Positions 1-7,634 of a stretch of DNA of 32,368 nucleotides are shown piece by piece. Each line of letters begins with the position of its first letter. Position 1 is the stretch's first letter. The notes beneath the pieces are model-generated. The model saw only the letters and a list, made by a program, of their open reading frames with translations, was not told the origin of the DNA and ran no database searches. Made by a program: the position numbers and the translations under genes. The stretch is from JANNSW01 sp031431235 (GTDB lineage Bacteria; Pseudomonadota; Alphaproteobacteria; Rhizobiales; Hyphomicrobiaceae), in NCBI GenBank assembly GCA_031431235.1, contig JANPDA010000294.1, positions 1 through 32,368 of the forward strand, written 5' to 3'.

Positions 1-1
1 T

Positions 2-91
2 GCCTTCGCCGAGGCCGGATGCGGGCAAGACGTCGGTCGCGGCTGGCGCTGGCACTACGGCGCCGGCCGACCAGCGCATGATTTGCTCTAG
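2..91 (+). CDS. C-terminal end of an unidentified protein (partial)
   Basis: Frame 2 is open from the window edge to a TAG at 89-91 and gives about 29 residues, including the aromatic stretch GRGWRWHYGAGRPAH. It ends just before a non-coding gap and faces the hypothetical gene at 260-865, which fits the tail of a rightward gene. Frame 1 is also open for a similar length, so the reading is tentative. I cannot assign a family. Confidence 0.3.
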   Translation, partial: AFAEAGCGQDVGRGWRWHYGAGRPAHDLL

Positions 92-259
92 CGCTGCGCC
101 GAGGCCCGCGTGATCAGGCTCGAAAGCACTGTCCTTGCCGAGATCGGTCATCTGCTGCGCGTGCTCCCGGCGAAGGCAGCCCTGCGGGGGCGCCCATGCG
201 GTACTCCCAAGCACGGATGGCATGTCACGGCAATCAGCCAGGCAGGCTCGCTTCCCGGC

Positions 260-865
260 TCAACTGACCAGCTCGTGCGCCGGCTCCGGATCGAGGCGGC
301 CCGGCTTGCGCGAGCGGAATGCGACCACGTTGCCGGTCGTGATGGCAACGGTGGAAGCGATCGACGCGGCAACCTCGGCCGGCTCTGCGGCGTGCGCCTG
401 CCTCGACTGCCCGAGCTGATCGAGCACATCGAATTTGTGCTTCATGTCGAGGAAGCGGATCTGGCCGGCATGGGAAAGGCAGCAGGTGGCGCCGATGCGG
501 CCATGCTCCAAGCGGTAGTCGCCAATCAGGCCGAAGATCCGCATCTGGCGCAGCGTGTTGTTGGCATCGTCACGCGTCATCGCGCACAGCTGGTCGAGCC
601 GACTGATCTCGATCCCGCGGCCATCGTTGTTCTTGATGCCCTGCACGATCACGGCTGCGAGCTTCATCGAGTTGTTGGTGGCCCAGCGGGCATTGCAGGC
701 GTCATCCAGCCAGATCTCGCAAGCGAGCGAGAGCTCGAACCGGTCCTTTGGTGTGAACTCGGCGAACACGAGGCAGTCGGTGGCGCTTCCAGCTGTCGTT
801 TGCATGTCATGCCTGTACCGCGATGTCGTCGGCAGAGCCGTTGCTCCGCCCACTTCATATGACAT
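260..865 (-). CDS. hypothetical protein, possibly winged-helix-like
   Basis: This is a protein of about 201 residues if it starts at the ATG at 865. A second ATG at 805 (MQTTAGSAT) has slightly better upstream purines and would give 181 residues. The centre has a helical stretch (LDQLCAMTRDDANNTLRQMRIFG) followed by a short turn, which looks like a MarR/wHTH-type DNA-binding fold, but I recognise no signature and make no functional call. The last 40 residues are low in complexity and rich in Ala and Arg. The gene lies 62 bases downstream of hslO on the same strand; that gap is relatively AT-rich, so it could have its own promoter. No signal peptide or membrane segment is visible. Confidence 0.6.
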   Translation of the reverse strand: MSYEVGGATALPTTSRYRHDMQTTAGSATDCLVFAEFTPKDRFELSLACEIWLDDACNARWATNNSMKLAAVIVQGIKNNDGRGIEISRLDQLCAMTRDDANNTLRQMRIFGLIGDYRLEHGRIGATCCLSHAGQIRFLDMKHKFDVLDQLGQSRQAHAAEPAEVAASIASTVAITTGNVVAFRSRKPGRLDPEPAHELVS

Positions 866-927
866 GAGGGTGTTAAGGCTCTGGCCCGGAGCACACGAAG
901 ATTTTCCTCGAATTTTTGCAAGCTCGC

Positions 928-1914
928 TCAGTCGATCTCGTCCGGCCTGAACCGGTAGAGGGTGCTGCAGAACTCGCAACGCGTCTCGATCGTGCCTGCT
1001 GTGTCCGCCATCGCGGCGACCTCGGCGCGATCGAATTGGCCGAGCAGGCGCCGCAGCCTATCGCGCGAGCAGGTGCAGCGTGCCTCGACCGCCTTGCCGC
1101 CGTAGGCCCTGACCCCCTCCTCGTGGAACAGCCGCACCAGCAACCGGGAGGGAGCCAGCGTCGGATCGAGCAACTCATGGTCCTCGACGGTCGAGGCGAG
1201 CACCCGCGTCCGCTCCCAATTCTCGTCGGGCTCGTAGCCGGTGCCATCGCCCTTCAGCCGATCGTACTCGGGCGGTGCCGTGCCGCCTTCCGGCGACAGC
1301 TGCTGCACCATCAGGCCGCCTGCCCGCCAGCGCCAGCCGTCGCCATCCTCGCGCGCGACCGGACTGTAGTGGCGGGCGACCGCGATGCGCACGAAGGTGG
1401 GCAACTGCACGGATTGGCGGAAGTAGGTGAGCGCAGCCTCGATCAGGCCCTGGCCCTCGAGCGCTACGATCCCTTGATAGCTGTTGTTGTCGCCGCCGGG
1501 ATCGATGGTCATGGCGAGGTGTCCGGTGCCCAACAGGGATGCGCTGCCGACCTGGCCTACCCCAGCGAGTTGAGCGATGCGCTGCCGATCGAAGCTCGCG
1601 TATCCCCTGAGATAGCCAGGATTCTCGTTGATCACGACTACGAGCCCGACCGGGCCATCGCCCTTGGTCTGCAGAATGAGCTTGGAGCCGGTCGCGAGCG
1701 CGGCGCCCAACAGTGACGATAGCACCAGCGCCTCACCCAGCATGCGCGAGACCGGCTCGGGATAGTCATGCTTGCCGAGCACGGTGTCGACGCTGGCGCC
1801 CAGCCGCACCAGTCGCCCCATCACACCCGACGCCTCCGCTCGGAACGGCAGCACCAGATCGTCGTCGCCCGGAGCGAGCCCGAAGCCGCCTGCCTCCACT
1901 CCGACTTCGCTCAT
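928..1914 (-). CDS. hslO: Hsp33 redox-regulated molecular chaperone
   Basis: This 328-residue cytosolic holdase is activated by oxidative unfolding. The C-terminus carries the Hsp33 zinc-binding arrangement, a CTC pair followed about 30 residues later by CEFC; on oxidation these cysteines release zinc and form disulfides. The N-terminal part has the family's conserved core (EALVLSSLLGAAL, LILQTKGDGPVG). The ATG at 1914 is preceded by GAGGGG and fits the family start; the open frame extends well upstream, but that extension is antisense-like sequence inside argF. It sits 32 bases behind argF. argD-argF-hslO is a common gene order in Hyphomicrobiales, so it is probably cotranscribed with the arginine genes. 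Confidence 0.96.
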   Translation of the reverse strand: MSEVGVEAGGFGLAPGDDDLVLPFRAEASGVMGRLVRLGASVDTVLGKHDYPEPVSRMLGEALVLSSLLGAALATGSKLILQTKGDGPVGLVVVINENPGYLRGYASFDRQRIAQLAGVGQVGSASLLGTGHLAMTIDPGGDNNSYQGIVALEGQGLIEAALTYFRQSVQLPTFVRIAVARHYSPVAREDGDGWRWRAGGLMVQQLSPEGGTAPPEYDRLKGDGTGYEPDENWERTRVLASTVEDHELLDPTLAPSRLLVRLFHEEGVRAYGGKAVEARCTCSRDRLRRLLGQFDRAEVAAMADTAGTIETRCEFCSTLYRFRPDEID

Positions 1915-1946
1915 CGCGGCCCCTCGAGGCACCAGGCAAGTATGGC

Positions 1947-2837
1947 CTACAGCGCAAGCAAGCGGTTCTCGGCCTCGTCGAACACCACCGATTGCGGCCC
2001 GTCGATCACCTCCTCGGTCACCTCGTTGCCGCGGTAGGCCGGCAGGCAGTGCAGGAACACGGCTTTCTTGGCTGCGCACGCCATCAGCGCAGCGTCGACC
2101 TGATAGGGCGCGAGCAAGCGCTTGCGGCGTACGATGTCCTTGTCCCCGATCGAGACCCAGGTGTCGGTGATCACGCAGTCGGCTCCAGCTACCGCCTGCC
2201 GCGGGTCCTCGGTGACGGTCACGCGGCCGCCCTCCCTGACGATCCAGCTGGCGAGATCGGGATGGGGTGCAAACGCGGCAGGGCAGGCGATCCGCAGCTC
2301 GAATCCCAGCCGCACTGCCGCATGGATCCACGAGGTCGCCATGTTGTTGCAGTCGCCGATCCAGGCCGCCTTGACCGAGCCGATGCGACCGACATGCTCC
2401 TCGAGGGTCATCAGGTCCGCCATGATCTGGCAGGGATGGCTGCGGTTGGTAAGGCCATTGATGACCGGCACGGTGGCATGTCGGGCCAGCTCCAGCAGTG
2501 TCTCGTGCTCGACAGTGCGCAGCATGATCACGTCGGCATAGCGCGAGAGCACCCGCGCGGTGTCCGCAACCGTCTCACGCTCGCCGAGCTGCAACTCCGT
2601 CGCGCTCAGGAACATGGGCTCGCCGCCGAGCTGGCGCATGCCGATGTCGAAGGAGACGCGCGTGCGCATCGAGGGTTTCTCGAAGATCATCGCCAGCACC
2701 GCGCCCTGCATGTGAGCCGGGCGCAACGCTTTGGGTGGGCGACGGCCGGCTCGCTTCATGGCGTGCGCCGACTGGAGCAGCTCGCCGAGGGTCGCCGCGT
2801 CGTGGCGATCGATGTCGAGGAAATGGCGAAGGGCCAT
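1947..2837 (-). CDS. argF: ornithine carbamoyltransferase
   Basis: This enzyme joins carbamoyl phosphate and ornithine to give citrulline in arginine biosynthesis. The 296-residue protein has the carbamoyl-phosphate loop as SMRTRVSF (usually STRTR, so the first Thr is replaced by Met), the HPCQ motif, the DTWVS segment that fits the ornithine-binding loop, and the catalytic HCLPAYRGNEV motif near the C-terminus. Its length matches the anabolic family. It lies 54 bases downstream of argD and 32 bases upstream of hslO on the same strand, which points to one operon. The next steps, argG and argH, are not in the window. Confidence 0.97.
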   Translation of the reverse strand: MALRHFLDIDRHDAATLGELLQSAHAMKRAGRRPPKALRPAHMQGAVLAMIFEKPSMRTRVSFDIGMRQLGGEPMFLSATELQLGERETVADTARVLSRYADVIMLRTVEHETLLELARHATVPVINGLTNRSHPCQIMADLMTLEEHVGRIGSVKAAWIGDCNNMATSWIHAAVRLGFELRIACPAAFAPHPDLASWIVREGGRVTVTEDPRQAVAGADCVITDTWVSIGDKDIVRRKRLLAPYQVDAALMACAAKKAVFLHCLPAYRGNEVTEEVIDGPQSVVFDEAENRLLAL

Positions 2838-2891
2838 GCTGGTCTCGATTGGATAAGAGAGGAGATAGGCGGGCTCGGTCCCGTCGCCTGC

Positions 2892-4079
2892 TCAGCGTCG
2901 CTTGCTGCTCGTCGCCTGCAGGGTCGCCGCTGCCCGGCGCATACGCTCGAGCCCGACGGCGATATCGTCATCGGAGACGATGAGCGGCGGCAGCAACCGC
3001 ACCACATTGTCGCCGCCCGGCACCACCAACAGCTTTTCCCTGGCAAAGGCCGCGATCACGTCGCCGATCGGAAGCCGGCACTTGAGACCCAGCATCAGCC
3101 CTTGCCCACGCACCTCCTCGAACACCTCGGGGAAGGTATCGGGCAGCTCGGCGAGCGCCTGCTTCAGACGCAAGGCCCGCGAGCGCACGGCCTCGAGGAA
3201 ACCGGGCTTCAGCACCTCGTCGAGCACCGCGTTGCCCACCGCCATGGCGAGCGGATTGCCGCCGAACGTCGAGCCATGCGAGCCAGCGGTCATGCCGGCA
3301 GCAGCCTGCTCGGTGGCCAGGCAAGCCCCGATCGGAAAGCCGCCGCCGATACCCTTGGCAATCGCCATGATGTCCGGCGTCATGCCAGCCCACTCATGGG
3401 CAAACAGCTTGCCGGTCCGGCCCATGCCGCACTGGATCTCGTCCAGAATGAGCAGAAAGCCTTTCTCGTCGGCAAGCTTACGCAGTCCATTGAGAAAGGC
3501 GGGCGAGACGGTACGGATGCCACCCTCGCCCTGGATCGGCTCGACCAGGACCGCTGCCGTCTCGGGCCCGGCAGCCCGCCCGACCAGCGCGAGGTCGAGC
3601 TCGGGCAGGCAATCGAAGCCGTCCACTTTCGGACCGAAACCCTCCATGTGCTTCTTCTGGTTGCCCGCGGCGATGGTTGCCAGCGTACGGCCGTGGAAGG
3701 CACCCTCGAAGGTGAGAACGCGGAATCGATCGGGCCGCCCAGCCGCATAGTGATAGCGCCGCGCCATCTTGATCGAGCATTCGATCGCCTCGGCGCCGGA
3801 GTTCGCAAAGAACACGCGATCGGCGAAGGTGGCCGCGCAGAGTCGCTCCGCCAGACGCTCCTGGCCGGCGATGCTGTAGAGGTTCGACGTGTGCCAGAGT
3901 TTGCCGGCCTGCTCGGTCAGGGCCGCGACCAGCCCGGGATGAGCGTGGCCCAGCGCGTTGACGGCGATCCCTGCACCGAAATCGAGATAAGCCTCGCCCG
4001 CGGGCGTATAGAGATAGACCCCCTCGCCCCGCTCGAAGACCAGATCCTGCCGGGCGTAGGTCGCAAGAACAGCCGACAT
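2892..4079 (-). CDS. argD: acetylornithine aminotransferase
   Basis: This PLP enzyme transaminates N-acetylglutamate semialdehyde to N-acetylornithine; family members often also act on succinyl-diaminopimelate. The 395-residue protein starts at MSAVLATYARQ. It has the class-III aminotransferase marks: FANSGAEAIE for phosphate binding, the LDEIQCGMGRTG segment with the PLP-contacting Asp, and the Schiff-base Lys in AKGIGGGFP, followed by HGSTFGGNPLA. The frame stays open far upstream, but the ATG at 4079 fits the family N-terminus and lies downstream of the promoter and hairpin described separately. It is the first gene of an apparent argD-argF-hslO operon. argC is encoded separately near 23 kb. 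Confidence 0.97.
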   Translation of the reverse strand: MSAVLATYARQDLVFERGEGVYLYTPAGEAYLDFGAGIAVNALGHAHPGLVAALTEQAGKLWHTSNLYSIAGQERLAERLCAATFADRVFFANSGAEAIECSIKMARRYHYAAGRPDRFRVLTFEGAFHGRTLATIAAGNQKKHMEGFGPKVDGFDCLPELDLALVGRAAGPETAAVLVEPIQGEGGIRTVSPAFLNGLRKLADEKGFLLILDEIQCGMGRTGKLFAHEWAGMTPDIMAIAKGIGGGFPIGACLATEQAAAGMTAGSHGSTFGGNPLAMAVGNAVLDEVLKPGFLEAVRSRALRLKQALAELPDTFPEVFEEVRGQGLMLGLKCRLPIGDVIAAFAREKLLVVPGGDNVVRLLPPLIVSDDDIAVGLERMRRAAATLQATSSKRR

Positions 4080-4105
4080 AGCGCCACCGAAACTGTGTAA
4101 AACCG

Positions 4106-4129
4106 AAAAAGCCGCCCTTGGCAGGCGGC
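4106..4129 (-). terminator. terminator-like hairpin in the argD leader
   Basis: On the minus strand GCCGCC pairs with GGCGGC around a 7-base loop and is followed at once by five T residues (4110-4106). This is the form of an intrinsic terminator, but it lies between the predicted argD promoter and the argD start codon, 26 bases before the ATG. It could be an attenuator, a stabilising 5' hairpin, or a stop for transcription coming from upstream. Confidence 0.55.
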
Positions 4130-4140
4130 AGTCGAAACTG

Positions 4141-4169
4141 TTGATACGTCTGGGACAGGGGGCTGTCAA
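4141..4169 (-). promoter_or_regulatory. predicted sigma-70-type promoter of argD
   Basis: The minus strand has TTGACA (4169-4164), a 17-base spacer, then TATCAA (4146-4141). The -35 box is perfect and the spacing ideal; the -10 box matches 4 of 6. The predicted start of transcription is near 4134, only a few bases before the terminator-like hairpin. Confidence 0.6.
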
Positions 4170-4410
4170 CGACACCAGCCAAGCGAATTCGCTCCGGTCT
4201 GCCCCCAACCCCGCCGGCCCGGCGCCAGGCAAGGCAGAAGGCATGATCACAAGATGTGGGCTAGTGCTCCCAAAAAAACTCAACCGATTGTGGACAAATG
4301 CCTTTTTGACGCATCTCGACCTGTGCCGCACGCCGCTGATCCGCGCCTGCAAATCAGTGACACTTTTGCAACGTAATTTCGAGTGGGGTCGATCATTCGA
4401 TTCGCCGGAC

Positions 4411-4438
4411 TTGCCCAACGGAGTCCGATTGTTGTAAT
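4411..4438 (+). promoter_or_regulatory. candidate gcrA promoter with GANTC in the spacer
   Basis: TTGCCC and TGTAAT are 16 bases apart, a moderate sigma-70-type match. GAGTC at 4421-4425 lies inside the spacer and GATTC at 4399-4403 just upstream. GcrA is known to act with sigma-70 holoenzyme at promoters carrying CcrM-methylated GANTC. The leader to the ATG would be about 210 bases. Confidence 0.35.
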
Positions 4439-4550
4439 GTCCCTCTCGTCGGGCCTGTCCAGTCGCGCTTGACGCGTGGAGTTTCTGGTTCCTGTCCAAG
4501 GCCGACGTGTTCCCCAAAGTATGAGTTTCTATCGAGCCGCCGACTGTCTT

Positions 4551-4579
4551 CGGCACGACTATGTGTTTCTGTCGTGTCG
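4551..4579 (+). other. hairpin in the gcrA 5' leader
   Basis: CGGCACGAC (4551-4559) pairs with GTCGTGTCG (4571-4579) over nine positions, with one G-U wobble and an 11-base loop. No T-run follows, so it is not an intrinsic terminator. It ends 77 bases before the gcrA start. Confidence 0.4.
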
Positions 4580-4656
4580 GTTCGTTTTTCGGCGCTTTCG
4601 CGCGGGCAGTCTTGCCTGTGGCGTACTCTTATTGTCGGTTGAACGAGGAGAAGTTC

Positions 4657-5196
4657 ATGGCCTGGACTGATGAGCGCGTGGAATCGCTGAAGAAGCTCTG
4701 GTCGGAGGGTTTGAGCGCAAGCCAGATCGCAGGGCGCCTCGGCGATGTAACGCGCAATGCCGTGATCGGCAAAGTGCACAGGTTGGGCTTGGCGGGACGC
4801 GCGACCACGTCGCGGGTCAAGACCGTGCGGCCCCGCAAGGCGATCGCACGGGCAAGACGGCAGCGGCCGATGCGGTTTGCGGCTGGCGGCGGGGCGTCCC
4901 ACCGCGACGCGTTCGGGCATCCGGCGCTGGAGCCTGCCAACGATCACAACTTCCGCCAATTCGAGGAGCTGGTCATTCCGCTCGAGCAGAGGAAGACCAT
5001 CCAGACGCTGGTGCAGTCGAGCTGCCGTTGGCCGATCGGGGACCCGCAGCACGATGACTTTTATTTCTGCGGCCACGACCGGATGTCGGGGCTGCCCTAT
5101 TGCGAGTTCCATGCGCGCCGCGCGTTCCAACCGGCACAGCAGCGTCGCAAGGATATCCGGGTCGGGCGCGATCATCGCGTGATCGGGATAGGTTGA
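4657..5196 (+). CDS. gcrA: GcrA cell-cycle regulator
   Basis: GcrA is an alphaproteobacterial transcription factor that binds the housekeeping sigma factor and activates promoters bearing methylated GANTC sites. The 179-residue protein opens with the diagnostic helix-turn-helix (MAWTDERVESLKKLW, then SASQIAGRLGDVTRNAVIGK). It ends with the conserved sigma-binding module (CRWPIGDP, FCGHD, PYCEFHARRAFQP). The middle is a basic, Arg-rich linker. GAGGAG at 4645-4650 fixes the start; the in-frame extension upstream from 4561 is not GcrA-like. It stands alone between argD and the phosphate operon, with its own terminator just downstream. Confidence 0.97.
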   Translation: MAWTDERVESLKKLWSEGLSASQIAGRLGDVTRNAVIGKVHRLGLAGRATTSRVKTVRPRKAIARARRQRPMRFAAGGGASHRDAFGHPALEPANDHNFRQFEELVIPLEQRKTIQTLVQSSCRWPIGDPQHDDFYFCGHDRMSGLPYCEFHARRAFQPAQQRRKDIRVGRDHRVIGIG

Positions 5197-5229
5197 GCCA
5201 CACCTTCGAGGGCGTTGGTGAGGCGGGGG

Positions 5230-5271
5230 AGCGCCGGGAGCTGCTGCGGGGCAGTTTCCGGCGCTGTTTTT
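5230..5271 (+). terminator. intrinsic terminator after gcrA
   Basis: AGCGCCGG (5230-5237) pairs perfectly with CCGGCGCT (5258-5265), with a nested CTGC/GCAG stem, followed by GTTTTT. It starts 33 bases after the gcrA stop codon. Confidence 0.85.
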
Positions 5272-5280
5272 CTGTGAGTT

Positions 5281-5341
5281 GCGAATTGTGAGTTGTGAGT
5301 TGAGTTGACCAACAAGCCGCTACTCACCACTCACAATTCAC
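5281..5341. repeat. palindromic intergenic repeat between gcrA and phoB
   Basis: The left arm (5281-5300) and right arm (5322-5341) are inverted copies matching at about 18 of 20 positions around a 21-base spacer. The arms are built from GTGAGT/TTGTGAG-type units. The 16-base core at 5287-5302 occurs again exactly at 27524-27539. Neither strand shows a T-run, so it is not a classical terminator. It sits between two converging genes, right after the gcrA terminator. Confidence 0.75.
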
Positions 5342-5345
5342 ACTT

Positions 5346-6035
5346 CTATCGCCGCTCGCCGATGGAGTAGCCGGCGCCGCGGACGGTGCGGATCGGATCC
5401 TTCTCCTTGCCGCGGATCAGCGCTTTGCGCAGCCGGCCGACATGAACATCGACCGTGCGCTCGTCCACATAGACGTCGTGACCCCACACGCCATCCAGCA
5501 ATTGCGTGCGCGAGAGCACCCGGCCGGGGCTCGACATCAGGTGCTCGAGCAGGCGGAACTCGGTTGGTCCGACCCGGACGTCACGGCCACTGCGGGTAAC
5601 TCGATGGGCCTCACGGTCGAGCTCGATTTCGCCGACGGTGAGCACGGCCGCCAGGCGCTCCGGGCTCGAGCGGCGCAGTATCGCGCGCACCCGCGCCATC
5701 AGCTCGGGGAGCGAGAAGGGCTTCACCACATAGTCGTCCGCGCCCGTCGAGAGACCTCGAATGCGATCACTCTCCTCGGCCCGCGCCGTCAGCATGATGA
5801 TCGGGATCTCGCGCGTGTTGCGCCCCGAACGCAGCCGCCGGCAGAGCTCCAACCCGGAAATGCCCGGCAGCATCCAGTCGAGCACCAGCAGATCCGGGCG
5901 CCGCTCCGCAATCGCAACCTCGGCCTCATCGCCTCTGGCGACGACGTCGACAGCAAAACCCTCGGCTTCGAGATTGTATCGGAGGAGGAGCCCGAGCGCC
6001 TCCTCGTCCTCGACCACCAGAACCCGCGCGCTCAT
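5346..6035 (-). CDS. phoB: phosphate regulon response regulator PhoB
   Basis: PhoB is the DNA-binding output of the Pho two-component system. The 229-residue protein has a receiver domain (1-120) with the acidic pair at 10-11, phospho-acceptor Asp53 in LDWMLPG, Thr83 and Lys105. An OmpR/PhoB winged helix (130-229) follows, with PTEFRLLEHL and VDVHVGRLRKAL. The ATG at 6035 has GGGGAGA upstream and overlaps the phoU stop codon by one base (TGATG), suggesting translational coupling. It is the last gene of phoR-pstSCAB-phoU-phoB. The longer open frame upstream lies inside phoU and is not PhoB sequence. Confidence 0.97.
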   Translation of the reverse strand: MSARVLVVEDEEALGLLLRYNLEAEGFAVDVVARGDEAEVAIAERRPDLLVLDWMLPGISGLELCRRLRSGRNTREIPIIMLTARAEESDRIRGLSTGADDYVVKPFSLPELMARVRAILRRSSPERLAAVLTVGEIELDREAHRVTRSGRDVRVGPTEFRLLEHLMSSPGRVLSRTQLLDGVWGHDVYVDERTVDVHVGRLRKALIRGKEKDPIRTVRGAGYSIGERR

Positions 6036-6754
6036 CAGCTCTCCCCGCCGGGCCGAGAGGAGCTCGTTGTATCTTTCTTCGGACGCTCCTCCGTCAGGTT
6101 GGTGCCTGTCACCAGATAGTAGACGTTCTCGGCGATGTTGGTCGCGTGATCGCCGATGCGCTCGATGTTTTTGGCCCCGAACAGGAGGTGGGTGCACAGC
6201 CCGATGTTGCGCGGATCCTCCATCATGTAGGTGAGCAGCTCGCGGAAGAGCGAGGTATGCATGGCGTCGAGCTTGGCGTCGCGCAGCCAGACCGCGACCG
6301 CCTTCTCGGGATCGCGATCGCTGTAGGCATCGAGAACGTCCTTCAACTGCTGCAGCGCCGTATCGACCATGTTGCGCAGCCCGAACATGACGGCCTTGGG
6401 CGGCGCCTCGTTCGAGATTGCGAGGGCGCGCTTGGCCGTGTTCTTGGCGAGGTCGCCCACCCGTTCGAGGTCGGCCGCGATCTTCATGGCCGTCATGATC
6501 TGGCGCAGATCGAGGGCCATGGGCTGGCGCCGTGCGATCATGGAGATCGAGATTTCCTCGAGCTCGCGCTCGAAGCGGTCGATTGCCACGTCGGTGGCGA
6601 TCACCGCTTCCGCAAGCCGGGGATCGCGGTGCTCGAGGGCGTCGAACGCCTTGGCGAACTGCTGCTCGGCGAGGCCGCCCATCTGAGCGATCTTGGCGTC
6701 GAGGTTACGCAGCTCCTCCTCGTAGGAACGGACGATATGGACGTTGTCGGTCAT
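6035..6754 (-). CDS. phoU: phosphate transport regulator PhoU
   Basis: PhoU connects the Pst transporter to the PhoR kinase and dampens signalling and uptake when phosphate is plentiful. The 239-residue all-helical protein shows two PhoU repeats; metal-site motifs occur as ERVGDLAKN in the first half and ERIGDHATNIAE in the second. The start MTDNVHIVRSYEEEL is typical, and GGAG precedes the ATG at 6754. It lies 34 bases after pstB and overlaps phoB by one base. Confidence 0.97.
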   Translation of the reverse strand: MTDNVHIVRSYEEELRNLDAKIAQMGGLAEQQFAKAFDALEHRDPRLAEAVIATDVAIDRFERELEEISISMIARRQPMALDLRQIMTAMKIAADLERVGDLAKNTAKRALAISNEAPPKAVMFGLRNMVDTALQQLKDVLDAYSDRDPEKAVAVWLRDAKLDAMHTSLFRELLTYMMEDPRNIGLCTHLLFGAKNIERIGDHATNIAENVYYLVTGTNLTEERPKKDTTSSSRPGGES

Positions 6755-6788
6755 TGCTAGCTCCGCGAGGATCTGATCCGGCCGCTCA

Positions 6789-7628
6789 TCAGCCGAAGCG
6801 TCCGGTGATGTAGTCCTGCGTACGCTTGTCCTTGGGGTTGGTGAAGATCGTTTGGGTCTCGCCAACCTCGACCAGATTGCCCAGATGGAAGAAGGCGGTG
6901 CGTTGTGAGACACGGGCAGCCTGTTGCATGGAGTGGGTGACGATGATGATCGTGAACGATTTCCGCAACTCGTCGATCAGCTCCTCGATCCGAGCCGTCG
7001 CGATCGGATCGAGCGCGGAGCAGGGCTCGTCCATCAGGATGATCTCGGGCCCGACCGCGATCGCACGCGCAATGCACAATCGCTGCTGCTGGCCGCCCGA
7101 AAGCCCCGTGCCGGTATCGTTGAGGCGATCCTTCACCTCATCGAACAGGCCGGCCTTCTTCAGGCTCGAGACGACGATCTCCTCGAGATTGGCTTTCGAT
7201 TGGGCCGAGCCGTGGATGCGCGGACCATAGGCGACGTTCTCGAAAATCGACTTCGGGAACGGATTGGGCTTCTGGAACACCATGCCGACGCGTGCGCGCA
7301 ATTGCACGACATCGAGGGACGGGTCGTAAATGTCGAGCCCGTCGATGGTGATCCTGCCGGTCACCCGGCAGATCGGGATGGTATCATTCATGCGGTTGAT
7401 GCAGCGCAGAAACGTCGACTTGCCGCAGCCCGACGGGCCGATGAACGACATCACCGAGCGCGGCGGGATCTCGACACTCACCTCCTTCAGCGCGTGCTTC
7501 TCGCCGTAGTAGACGTTGACGGCGTTCGCGACCACCTTGGCAACCACGGGTGCGTGCGTGCCATTGCCTTTGGCGGGCGCCTGTAGCGATGCAGTCGTCA
7601 CTGATTTGAGATCCATCGGGATATCCAT
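6789..7628 (-). CDS. pstB: phosphate ABC transporter ATPase PstB
   Basis: This is the ATP-binding subunit that powers the high-affinity phosphate importer at the inner membrane. The 279-residue protein has Walker A GPSGCGKST (64-72), the PstB-type Q-loop VFQKPNPFP, the signature LSGGQ (176-180) and Walker B IILMDEP with SALDP. The first 30 residues are a poorly conserved extension, so the second Met (MDLKS, at 7616) is an alternative start. It begins 6 bases after the pstA stop. Confidence 0.97.
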   Translation of the reverse strand: MDIPMDLKSVTTASLQAPAKGNGTHAPVVAKVVANAVNVYYGEKHALKEVSVEIPPRSVMSFIGPSGCGKSTFLRCINRMNDTIPICRVTGRITIDGLDIYDPSLDVVQLRARVGMVFQKPNPFPKSIFENVAYGPRIHGSAQSKANLEEIVVSSLKKAGLFDEVKDRLNDTGTGLSGGQQQRLCIARAIAVGPEIILMDEPCSALDPIATARIEELIDELRKSFTIIIVTHSMQQAARVSQRTAFFHLGNLVEVGETQTIFTNPKDKRTQDYITGRFG

Positions 7629-7634
7629 CTGCTA

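Larger units (their letters stand above)
4170..4656. other. argD-gcrA divergent intergenic region
   Basis: About 490 bases lie between the argD promoter and gcrA. No conserved reading frame is visible. The region holds two GANTC sites (4399-4403 and 4421-4425), a candidate gcrA promoter at 4411-4438 and a leader hairpin at 4551-4579. Short A/T-rich runs around 4260-4320 contrast with the surrounding coding DNA. Two GANTC sites in this length is about what chance predicts, so only their position is of interest. Confidence 0.6.

Noticed and set aside
1713..4100. A 795-codon open frame on the plus strand
   Set aside because: It lies opposite hslO, argF and argD, and its translation is rich in Arg, Pro, His and Gly with no domain. 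It is a GC-driven shadow.
4080..4556. N-terminal extension of ArgD to 4556
   Set aside because: The frame is open, but the sequence passes through the promoter and hairpin and does not resemble ArgD. The family start is at 4079.
5281..5341. The palindrome after gcrA as a phoB terminator
   Set aside because: There is a strong stem but no T-run on the minus strand, so it is listed as a repeat instead.
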